From NCBI RefSeq assembly GCF_011075055.1, contig NC_058154.1:5319501-5383500 (forward strand): a DNA stretch of 64,000 nucleotides, read 5' to 3'. The first letter of the stretch is position 1; each line of letters begins with the position of its first letter. Source of the DNA: Mangifera indica. Its lineage: Eukaryota > Streptophyta > Magnoliopsida > Sapindales > Anacardiaceae. The position numbers were made by a program, and so were the translations under genes. The notes under the pieces were generated by a model, which did no database searches, was not told the origin of the DNA, and saw only the letters and a list, made by a program, of their open reading frames with translations. Of this stretch, positions 1 through 11,083 are shown piece after piece.

Positions 1-1283
1 TCAAATAACTTAAGTGTATTTACATGTTTTTACCTATGAATAAGTTGTTCAAGATGCTTAAGAACATGTTTAGATCAAATGTGTATGTTTGGATTGCCAA
101 ATTAAAGTAAAAAATAAAGAAATTAGTGTTAGAATTATATAACAAACCTGTGTATGAGTGTTGAACACGGTAATGTAAGACTAGAAAATACTCGTGTGCA
201 AGTTACATGAGGAACACAGGGATGCAAGGTTAAAACAAGCCCATGTATACCAACAAATTGTTAGGGTAGGTGTTTGTAAGGTTTTCAAGGCATCGATAAC
301 CTGCAACACAGTGGAATATATATTTTAAAATCAAACAATCCTAAAAACCTAGCCAAGATACCCGTTTTAAACACAAAATTGATGAACCATGTATAACACT
401 CATAGGGTGTTTAAGATTTATACCTATGTTGATAGCTTCTTCAACCTTCATATGGCTAGAGAAAGTACATTATCTAAGCCTCACGAAAAGATGCCTTAAT
501 ATCCATACAGAGCATGAACACAAAAGAGAAAATCTAGGCAAAGAGGTTACTAGGGCTTTTGACTGAACTCACAGTGTTCACTCGGTTAAGGTATAGTTAA
601 ACCAAGTTCTCTCAGCACTATTGGGCAAATCAAGTCCATTAAGTGCCAAACATGCAGGTGAGGTGTCTTACCATGTACTAGAATTCAACAAAATTCTAGA
701 AGTATATACGATTGGAAAACATGGCATGGGAACGATTGAAAGCCAACCAAGTGTATGGTTGGTACCGTGCAAGGGTACAGTTAGACAAAGAAGTGTCTAG
801 TCATGCACTAAGGCAAGATACCTAGGGGGATGTGTATGGTGGTTTTTCTAGACATCATTTTTTGGTTTTTCTAATGACAGAAGAAGCCTAAAAAATTCTC
901 CAATTTTTGGCAAGCCAATCACTAAGGTGAGGGAATACGATATGTAAATCATACTCACACTGATGATAACCCTTGAATCATGCAAATAACATAACTCGAA
1001 GGCGATTTCGTGTAATAACACAAAACCTATGGCATTAAACCAAAATTAACCAGCATATATTAACAAAACTCAAACAAAAATCTAGGAATCATCACTCAAT
1101 AATTTAACATAGTTTATGTTGCACATGATACTCAACAAATTGTGCAATAACATAATTGTTAATTTTCTTGCCAATTTAATGATGATTAATTCCAATTACA
1201 TGCATTCGACATATAAAATTAATCAAAACAACTACAGGTATAATTTTCATGAAAATTATGCTAAATTGTGGCTCTAATACAAC
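1..1283 (-). mobile_element. Copia family-B leader and LTR fragments, minus strand
   Basis: The reverse complement of 840-1283 matches the + strand leader at 8726-9190, including a primer-site-like block next to the LTR (GGCTCTAATACAAC on the + strand at about 1270-1283, compared with TAGTATCAGAGCCA in the other copy). A segment at about 285-590 repeats the first 300 bases of the adjoining LTR (1284-1590) in direct orientation, suggesting a second LTR end. The element runs off the left edge of the window. No coding frame is left. Confidence 0.6.
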
Positions 1284-2910
1284 TATAAGGTTTTCAGGGT
1301 GTTGATAACTAGTAGAGCAATATAATATATAATCTAAAGTCAAACAATCCTGAAATCCTTAGCTTGGATACACATTTTAAACATAAAATTTATGAAACAT
1401 GCAAAACACTCATAGGATGTTTAAGACTTATATCTATATTGATGGTTTCTTCAAGCTTCATATAACTAAAGTATATTATCTAACCCTCACAAGGTGACAC
1501 CTTAGTATCCATGTTGAGCACAAACTAAAAAGAGGAAATCCAAGCGAAAAGGTTGCTAGGGCTTTTAACTAGACTCACGTTGTTATATGAAAGAGAGAAA
1601 TAGAAAGAGTGGCAGTTAGGTTACAAGGTTGTCACTTTGTTATATGTTTTATGTTTTATGTGAAAAGGCATATTTTATATAGATGTGCAGGTGTTCGAGC
1701 ACAACTAGAATTCTAGGCATGCATGGCACCTTCAACATATACATACATGATTGGTATGCAAAATGCACAAATGGTATTCCACCAAGCCATTTGCATAGCA
1801 AGAATCACATATGTGTTAGTTGGCATAACCAGTATAATGTGTGTGTATCAGTTGATATGCCTTTTTATTCATGTGTCAATTGACATCATACATGTACATG
1901 GCTGTCACCTTTCTTACCAAATGCAAAGGTAGCACTTTCAGTGCATGAATGTGCACTTAGGCAAGACATGGTAAAATTGAGTCCTCTCAACCTCATCGGG
2001 CAAACCTAATATATTCATGATCTCTCTCTTAGGCCTATACACTAAGATTATCAACAAACAATTTAAACCTCTGAGTTAGATTCACCTCTTTATACGTATG
2101 AACCATAAGTTTTCTATTAAGCCGATAATGTTTAGATTCAGGTTAAATTTGGATATAGACCAAGATTAACCTCTAGCAAAACATCATAACTACTTGGACA
2201 GTAGTGTCAATGGACATCTTTTAAGCTTTTACAACATTATAGTTATGTGTAATTCAATCTTTTTGTCAACCAATAACTCTTGAGGTTGAGACATAAAAAT
2301 GTGTCTATTTTAATAGTTCCTCAATATGAACTGATACACATCAATGACTAATATAAATTAGGCTATAACTCTATCTTAGTGTGGCTATAAATTCAAGCAA
2401 TCATGGATGTTATTCAACATTCTCATATGAGATATCTTCTCAAATACTTAAGAGTGACGAATCTTATATTGATCAGCCATAACTTCTATGTATCTCATGA
2501 TATGGTTGATTACTACCTTTATAGTTACCCTAATTATGGCGACATATTGGATAACATTAAACTATACTGATCTTTATATGAGAGGTCTGACAATCTCAAG
2601 TTAAAATATCACATGCACTCGTAGATTTCAGAGAATTTATTCTATAAACATTGAAACAATCATCCATATAAATATCCTCTAGTCGGGTCAGTTTAATGAA
2701 CACATCTACAATGTGCACCTATGCATTACACCAAACTATTTATAATAGCTTTGACACATGAGAATTGTTGCCACTTTTGGTAGGGTAACTTAAAACTATG
2801 ATAATCTTATCATCATTGTATGTGCCCTTATTCATTGCAATATTGGGATTATGGACATTTTTAGAATGACTACTTAACGTATACATAGGGTTCCCATAAT
2901 TAGTCATTTG
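1284..2910 (-). mobile_element. Copia family-B LTR, 3' part (minus strand)
   Basis: It aligns by eye in reverse complement with the LTR at 14876-16722 and with 22541-23987, for example the blocks near 1980-2200, 2640-2720 and 2860-2900. It is cut at 2910 by a gypsy LTR and resumes at 7736. Confidence 0.7.
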
Positions 2911-3624
2911 TGTAACATCCACAGGTATGTTTGAGGTTATTTTGGTCTTTTTAGTATTTTTCCATATGAGATTTTGCTTAAGCAGCTACTATGAGAATTA
3001 TGGCATGCACGATAATGTATAAGAGGCTACACGCCAATGTATAATGTGATAGAGAACGCAAAATGGTCTTTTTTGTGTATCATATGATTTGGCCAAAACT
3101 GGTCAAATTGCATGCTTTTTTAAGTAAGGTATACAATCGTGTCTAATTAATGAATTTTGAATTTCGGGATAAAGATACATCTTATAGGAATCATGTGACA
3201 TGGTTTTAATACTTCATAATTGGTGTACACGTTTGTGTGTCTAGCATACATGTTTATGTACGTATGATTAAATTGAAAATAAAAATGGTTGCAGAATGTT
3301 CAGCACTCACTTTTCTCTAAAATTTCTTTCATCCAAATAGGAGAGAAAAGAACATTTAAGAGTGCTAGAGTCACATCTTGCTAGAAGAGAAGCATTTGGA
3401 GTCATTTCAAGCCAAGAGAAGACTATTATTATTATTGCACCAAGGTAAGTAGCATGATTTCACTCTCTTTAGTTCTCGATAGTAAGAGTGTATAAAGGTA
3501 CATATGACCCACAGTGAGGAAAAAAGGACTTTTGTTAATTATTCCAGCCACATAAAATTAGAAGACAAGCGCCCTTGAGGCAGCTAAATTTAATACTCAT
3601 GCATACGTTGCAGAATCAACTTTT

Positions 3625-5645
3625 AAAAGTGAGTAGGACTGAAAAGAAATGAATGTATCTTTATAGGATATGCTGAGCACTCCAAAGAGTATGTGTTCAT
3701 TAGGGAGGATTTCGTTGGAAGATTAAGTGAACTTGTATTAGAGATACTACATTCATAGAGGATATTTTTCTTAATAGGGATAATGTTGATAAAAAGTTTT
3801 ATCTGAATAAGATGAGAAAAGAATGAGGATAGGTATATCTTAACAACCATTAGTTGATTCTTAAGAAATGAGACCTATACTTGTTCTAGTTAGTGGGAGC
3901 AAATGCAATTGAGCTCTAGCCTATTTCGGATAGTGGGAGTAATGATTTTTAATTGCTTGCTTCATTCATCTCATTCTAGTGAGAACATTGAGATTAAACT
4001 TTAATCTATTTCGGATAGTGGGAGCATTAATTCTCAATAGCATTGGAGTGGACGTCCAAAAGTATTCAAGTGACATTTTTTAAAGTGAAAACCCTAAGAC
4101 GATGAAGAACCTGAAATAAATGTCCCATCCTTTGATAAGAAAATTTTGAAATGTATTGGAAGAAGAGATGGAATACCAAAGAAAACAAACCAATTCGAGG
4201 TTTTGGTTGACTTATTGCCAGATCAAAAATTCATTGGGAATGAATAAGTTTCTTGAATTAGTCGTAAGATGGATGGCTCAATAAATAGATACAATTTCGC
4301 TTAATAGCAAAAAAATATACCCAATGAGAAGGTATAAATTGTGTAAAAGGATATTTTCGTCATTTATAATATTTACTTCAATGTGTTTGGTTCTAGTTAT
4401 ACTAACACATTTGAATTTAGAATTATACCAGATGAATGTCAAGACAATTTTCCTTAGTGGAAAACTTGATAAAGAAATTTGCATAAAATGAGATATAGAT
4501 CTCATTGTTTTAGGTCTGAAGCGTAGAGAGTGCGAGCTTCAAAGATATTGAATGACCTAAAACTGTCATCTAGATACTGGTACTTGAACTTTGAGATGAT
4601 TAATCAAGACCATCATGTCTATGTGACAAAGTCTGATGACAAATTTGGAATTTTGTCAATGTGTATGATGATGTATAGATAGCTAGAAATGATTTGAAGT
4701 AAGTGATAATCATCAAAGGATGGTTGTCCATATTTTTAACTTGTAGGATGTGGGAAAACATATTACATATTGTGAATTTATATTTAGAGAAATTGTTCAA
4801 AGAAACTTTTAACTCTATCAAAAGAGCATAATATTCAAAAAGTTCTAAAACAATCCAATATGGTATACTGTGAACCCGTTGATATTCCTATGCTAAATGA
4901 CAAATTATTGAGCCAAAAGAGATATGTCCCAAAACTTAAGATAGAAGTAGAGAAATGTCAAAGGTTACCTATTCAAATGCCATCAGATGTATTATGTATG
5001 CTATGGTGTATACATGCCCAGATATTCATTTTTGATTGGGCTAGTTAGTCGATATAAGTAAATGTTGAAAAGAGCACTGAAAGATTGCATGTAGAATTTT
5101 GATATTTTTAAGGCTCTGTGGATGATTGATTATGTCATTGAGGATCAAACTTGCATTTGATTGGCTATTGAGATGCCAGTTGGGGAAGTGTTTTTAAACC
5201 AATGCAAATTAAATTATGGCTAAGTTTTCTTACTCCAAAAGGGCTTATATCTTAGAGCGATAAGAAATAGAGATGCATAGTCGTATCCACATCGGAAGCC
5301 TAATATATAGTCTGTTTAGTAAATGTGCAAGAAATTGTTTGATTGAGAAAATTCTTCGTGAATTTGAGTAAACAAGACAATATTATCGGAGCAATGATTG
5401 TCTATTGAAATGAAAGATCCTGAATTTTTATAAGATAACCAAACGTATCAACACTAGACACAATGTAATAGGAGACTCCATTTCCAAGAGGGAAATAAAC
5501 GTATAATATAATTCTATGCATTGTATATTCACTAATCCTTTAACCAAGATTCTTTCAAGAAAAGTATATCTTGCACATGTTAAATTTCTTGGATTGTGTA
5601 GATAATGATTGATGAGTGTTGAGCTTATATATTGTACTGATGACA
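3625..5645 (+). pseudogene. Degenerate copia pol: integrase C-end, RT and RNase H
   Basis: In changing frames the + strand encodes a copia integrase tail (CIFIGYAEHSKEYVF-like, about 3655-3700), the reverse-transcriptase block YQMNVKTIFLSGKLDKEI (about 4425-4485), the PMLNDKLLSQKRYVPK and MLWCIHAQI region before RNase H (about 4860-5045), and an RNase H tail TKILSRKVYLAHVKFLGL (about 5540-5600). Stops and frameshifts occur throughout, so it cannot be active. Its relatives are Tork-like copia elements; that clade call is tentative. Confidence 0.75.
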
Positions 5646-5649
5646 CAAT

Positions 5650-7119
5650 GTCGAAAACCATGAATTCAAGTTCATTTTATGTTTTGAACTTATGTCCCAA
5701 AATTCTTGGGTTTTCATTGCATACACATCATTTTTAGCTTAACAAGATTGTAATGTCACACAAGTTAGAGATTGGCTCACTCACACGATCAATCGTCTTT
5801 GACATTGAAAGAACGAGCAAAGATGAGACATTATTCTTCAGAAATGTGATGCTGAGAGAGCATACCAATGGGAGACAAGTTTCTCAAGAAAAGATTTATT
5901 GAAATAAAAATGTCGCCTTGATGATTAATCAAGATGAGGTCATAAAACGATACATTTGAAAAATGACCGATTTGGATTCCCCACGTCCAAAATAACTTGT
6001 GAATGTCAAATGTGAGTTCTTAATATAGATAAATACCTGCAAGTGTGAAGATGATTAAGAACTCAGGTTAGGCACTGGGGGTAGCAATTGAACTAAGATA
6101 TATACAATGTTGTGAATGACATTTGAGAAAATACACACTTTAGCACATGATTCATACCATGTGTGCATAAGTAAGATGACCAGTTAAAGTAGTGGAAGGA
6201 TGAATCCCTGCTCCTTCACTGTATGAGACTTTACGAGGATTGCCTCATGTTGGTACCCTTTGACTCTTTACTATTGTTCGATATTTACTCTTAGTGTTGT
6301 TATCTTAGCTTGAAACCTATGGCCACGCATGATTCGGTTTATGGAACATGACTAGAAAAACAGCTAAGTTTAAATTGAGAATTTCGAGTAGAAGAGGAAG
6401 ACTTATATGTTACGTGTGTCCATTGGCCGATCGATCATGTCACTCATATGGAGATTGGACTTGATCATGGATACATAGGAAAATAAAACAATGATAAATG
6501 AGGAATTAAAGGGAGTTAGTGTTATCGAGTAAGTCTGGGGTGTTGTGAGCCTAAAGCTTTATTTTTGTTTTATTCGGGTTGAAGCGGCTATGCTATTCCT
6601 AGCAGATGCATAGTATTTAGCTCCCAAGTATAGGTTGCTCACGAGGTCGCACGACACATTTGCAAGTATGAAACGTACTACTATATAGGATTTATGTGGC
6701 TAAGCATTTGGTTCAAGTATTCCGTCATGTGTGAGTGTGAGATATTGGATCCGGGTCCACCCATGACGGGTCAACCCGATCCGATTTAATATAATTGCCA
6801 TGGGCAGTTATGAAGGGCAGTTGGAGGGCAGTTGGACATATATAAATTGTCCAAACTGCCTCCTCATAAACATAACGCAATTGTTATTTTTTTTTTTTTA
6901 AAAGTTCTCTCCTCTCTTCTCCTGCCAATGCAATGCACAGTAGATCATGTCTCCAAATGGAAATCAATACATGGGTAAATGGTGTTATGGAAATAGACTA
7001 ACATCAATATCTCGCGTAGAATTCGAAGACACTTCATCGAAAATTAAAACGGGTACGCAAAATCTTTATTTACAGATTTCATAGATTTTGATCCTGGCAT
7101 GTTTAATTATCTCCAACAT
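5650..7119 (+). mobile_element. Probable 3' end and LTR of the 3.6-5.6 kb copia remnant
   Basis: Non-coding sequence. A GC-richer block at about 6740-6850 (GGATCCGGGTCCACCC) is followed by a TATA box (CATATATAAATTG near 6837) and a pyrimidine-rich tract at 6880-6930, as in a copia LTR promoter. It ends around TCTCCAACA at 7110-7119. The LTR start is uncertain and its 5' partner was not found. Confidence 0.4.
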
Positions 7120-7735
7120 TGTACTTATTGTTAGTGGATATAATTTGAAGTAGGATATCATAGAAATAAGTATTTAAATATATAGAAGATGGGGATGGAT
7201 GAGTTAAAAGAATAATCTTCTACAGGTTGTGTTCATAATTAGGAAGCATAAGTAAATGTGGATCACTTAGTTAGGTATTTAGGCAATATATTAGTTTAGA
7301 AATATGTTGAAGGGATATTGGATGGGTAGAGGCATATTCTTTTGCTTGAGGTTGAGTTATGTAGCCAAAAGACTAGGGTAGGAACAAAGACAAAATTCTG
7401 AAAAATTTGTGACAAACGTTTGTATGTCTTCAAGAAATTCTAACTGTGTAGAGTGAATACACAAGAGTGTGGAATTGGAAATAGACACAAGCATGGTATG
7501 GGACACATGGTTGTATGGACACATATTTACATTTAGATGGTTTTAGATATATTATTTAGATAGTGTTTGAATCGTTGTATTAATTTTTATAATACACTAT
7601 TAAGATTGTGGGATTGTTTTCAATATATTACATTTAATAAATGTGATAGCATATTATGGAAGTTTAATAGGTCATGTCTCTTAGGATGTATATTTTAGAT
7701 AGGGGTAAATGCCTAAAAAAAGGTATTATAATCTG

Positions 7736-7894
7736 ATCCCCTCATCATAGTTATACCATTCTAAAAGTATGTTATTCATATGATCATATAAATAAATACA
7801 TATGAGTTGAATAATAGTAAATCCTTTTATTAATGATTAATATAACATTACATCCATAAATTTCAAATACGATTGGCTTTAGGGTATTACACTA
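7736..7894 (-). mobile_element. Copia family-B LTR, 5' part (minus strand)
   Basis: The sequence GTTATACCATTCTAAAAG and what follows match the start of the family-B LTR at 25564-25757 on the same strand. Together with 1284-2910 it makes one LTR split by a 4.8-kb insertion. Confidence 0.65.
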
Positions 7895-8574
7895 ATACTT
7901 AAGGTCTTACAAGAGTTTTATGACGAAAATTCAAAGCAGTCAAATACGACACTCTTTGATATGAGACTAAAGGAAGGTATGCCTCTAGATGACCATATCA
8001 TAAAGATGATAAATATTCTAAAACAGTTAAATGTCTATAAGGTTGTCATTCCTCATAAAGTCAAGGTGAATTTGACAATCCCTCTTAAACAGTCATAAAC
8101 CATTTATAACAAACTACAATTTTAATATATTTGAACACACGTTTCTAGAGCTTCTAAATGAGATTCAAGAGTTTTGCAAGTAAAGGAAAGGGCATGGGAA
8201 AGTTAACATTACTTTTACCAGTAGGACGAAGTTGAAACAAAAACAACCCCTAAAAAGATCCAAAAGTTAGATCAAAGAAAAAGAATTTCAAGAAAATTAA
8301 AACCAATACAAAGAAGGCTAGGGCTAAGAGGCAGTGCTTCCATTGCGAGAAGAATGGATATTAGAAAAAAAAATTTTCATTTTTACCTTCAGAACTTAAA
8401 AGAAAAGAAAGCAGGTATATTTCCTTCTTTTGTGATAAAATCTGAGTTAACCATTAATTAAATGATCAATCCTGGATATTAGATTCAATCTCTACATTTA
8501 CATATATGTATCATTTCATAATAGTTTTGTGCTATCTCCAAGCCAAGTGAAGTAAGAATAAGCCATTAACGTAG
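7895..8574 (+). pseudogene. Copia gag fragment with zinc knuckle
   Basis: The sequence translates as a gag segment (LFDMRLKEGMPLDDHIIKM) similar to the family-A gag at about 17560-17690, followed by a lysine-rich stretch and CFHCEKNGY, the first part of a CCHC knuckle. Several stops interrupt it. It abuts a family-B LTR end. Confidence 0.6.
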
Positions 8575-10562
8575 GTATAACTCTAAAACAACTTATAAGT
8601 GTTTATACATGTCCATGAAATCTATGTGCAAAATGGGTATCTTGGTTAGAGTTTTTCATGTTTGTTTTATTTTAAAATTTTTAATTCTATTGTGCTACTG
8701 GTTACTAGTGCCCCAAAAACCTAAAAATAGTATCAGAGCCACCATTTGACATATTTTTCATGGAAAATATAGTTGCGATTTGTTTTGATTAATTGTATGT
8801 GTTAATGCATATATTTGAGATTAATAAAAACTGATTTGAAATTTGGTATTGATGATTTGCATTCATGTTGTTGCATAAATTGTTGAACTTCATGTGCAAT
8901 ATAAAACTGTGTTAAATTATTGAGTTTTGGTTTCTAGATTTTTGTTTGGTTTTGTTGATATTACAGGTTCATAGTGGTTAAATGTCATAGATTACATATA
9001 GTTGTACAAAATCGTCTTCGAATCATGTTGTTGCATGATTTGAGGGTTATTATTGGTGTGACTACGATTTACGTGTCGTATTTCATCACCTTGATACTAT
9101 GGCTTGCCAAAAATTGGGGAATTTTCTAGTAATATTCTTCACAGGAAAAAATGGAGAATTTGAGTTAGGAAAAACCACCTGCACATGTGTGGTTGGTGTC
9201 CGGCATGGGTGTTATTAGAACTAGTAACATCATCCTCGGTACACCTGGAAATTATATTAAAGGGCATAACTGGACATCCTCATGTCTAAGCTATGCTCTG
9301 TGTTTTTTCAGCCAAGCATAAGCAGCTTTTAGTCGACCCACCCAACTGTATATGCCCTTGGAATTTTGGTGAATTTTAGAAGCATGGCAAACACCCCTCT
9401 TACACACCCAACAAGGTGTGAAAGTTTCGATTTGGTCTTATTTAGGTGAACTAGGACTAAATTGAGATTTTTTTAACCTTGGGATTAAATACGATTATGT
9501 AAAACTTTAAGGACTAAACGAATTTTACTTGGTAAATAATAATTAAAATTTTTAATTTTTAATTGGTATTTATATGTATGGATATGTGTATGCATGGTGT
9601 TTAGTATACGACCAATGGACCTATGTTTGATGTTCCTATTTTTGGGTTTGTGATTCTATAAATAAGGTCTATACATTTTGTCTTCTTTTTATTCTTCTTT
9701 TTAAATTAGGTTTAAAAGTTTGTTTTCATAGAAATTTGTAACAAGGAAAAAAAGTCATGTATTTATCGAAGACTTAAAGATGAAGGACAAGCACAAAGAT
9801 TTAAAGATAAAGACTGGACTAGATTGACTAGTCAAACCCCTCTTAGCTCGAAAGGCTTGACATTAGTTATGGTTATATACTGAAATATTTATTTTATGTT
9901 GTATAATGTATGTATAGGTTTTATTTTTGCAAATATCACCTAACATGTGGCTTAAAACTAATGAGACTATTTAATAAAACCCTCATTATTGAATATTAAA
10001 TCTAAATTTAATTGATGTCTTCCAATATGATGCCTTAATTAAGCCTCTATTCATTAGAACTTTGTTCACCAAAGTAACAGGTACATTTCTATTAGTTGGA
10101 AAATTAGGACTTGACCATACTAGGTCTAACTTAACTATTGTACTTTGCTTGTTAATCAAAACAAAGGTGAGATATACAAAAGGCATGAGTAAGGAATGCA
10201 TTTGTAGATATAAGGAGATATATAGTATCCACCTTGCTAATACCAAGAGTCACATTTGATGTCGCATAGTTTGTTAAGGTAACACCTGACTCGAGATCAT
10301 GGGCTTTTGGTGATTAATTTGAAATTTACCTATTCGATTCATTTGAACTTGTTTGCAGAAACGAATGAGAGAATTAATGCAATTAGATCTCAGTCCATTA
10401 AGAAGTTCACCAAAACTTCTCGAGTACAATAGTGAGGGTTATTGGCTTGGAAAAATAGTATGAGCATTTTAATTAATTAAACATGTAATTAAAATGTACA
10501 TTAATCAATTAAAATAAAATTCTTGATTCTTTTATTTGTAAATTGTCGATAATAAATCATCA
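8575..10562 (+). mobile_element. Copia family-B LTR end, primer site and leader
   Basis: About 150 bp of LTR 3' end precede TAGTATCAGAGCCA (about 8726), which matches the initiator-Met tRNA primer site of copia elements. The 1.8-kb leader that follows has no long frame and reaches the gag ATG at 10563. Most of the 5' LTR is missing. This is the 5' part of the oldest element of the nested block. Confidence 0.65.
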
Positions 10563-11083
10563 TGTCAAACCCAACATATCAATCAATTCTCGAAAAAGAA
10601 AATAAACTCACTAGAAACAATTTCATTTATTGGTACAAAAATCCTTAGATTATACTTTATCAGAAAATGAGGTTATATATTCTTAAAGGGTCACTACCTT
10701 ATGAGCTCGGTCCCAATGCCACCAAAGAGAAAAATTATACTTTTAACAAGTGTCTAGATGATTCTATAGAGGTTCAATACCTCATGTTGACTTCCATATC
10801 ACCTAACCTTAAAAAAAAATATGAGGAAATGGATGTGTCATCCATACTTACATACCTTCGAAAGTTATATCGCACTCGTGTAAGGGCTAAATGATATGAG
10901 GTGTCAAGTGTATTGTTTGATTGTAAACTCTCAAATGGAGTCCAAGTTGGCCTTTATGTGGTCAAGATGATTGGCTATATTAAGTGGTTGGCAAGCTTGG
11001 GTCTCATCATGGACAATAAGATAGCCATTGACCTAGTGTTGAAATCACTCCCTAAGTCTTGGGCTAATTTTATTATGAATTTT
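10563..11083 (+). pseudogene. Copia gag, 5' part, interrupted by family-A element
   Basis: From ATG 10563 the frame reads MSNPTYQSILEKENKL and continues into a UBN2-type gag (WYKNP, LPYELGP, LDDSIEVQYLMLTSI, DLVLKSLPKSWANFIMNF), with stops near 10650 and 10892. It is cut exactly at the 5' LTR of the family-A element; the remainder resumes at 22045. Gag would form the virus-like particle of the element. Confidence 0.75.

Larger units (their letters stand above)
2911..7730 (+). mobile_element. Gypsy-type LTR insertion, split by a copia remnant
   Basis: The left end TGTAACATCCACAGGTATG resembles the 5' end of the gypsy LTRs elsewhere in the window. The right end GGTATTATA fits a mutated GGTGTTACA. 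The flanks ATTTG (2906-2910) and ATCTG (7731-7735) are a near-match 5-bp duplication. Sequence near 7480-7530 (ACACATGGTTGTATGG) has the repeated-word style of the family-G LTRs. The middle, from roughly 3.5 to 7.1 kb, is a separate copia remnant. Confidence 0.55.

Noticed and set aside
1683..1932. Short overlapping frames near 1.7-1.9 kb
   Set aside because: They fall inside a family-B LTR that is non-coding in the other copies.
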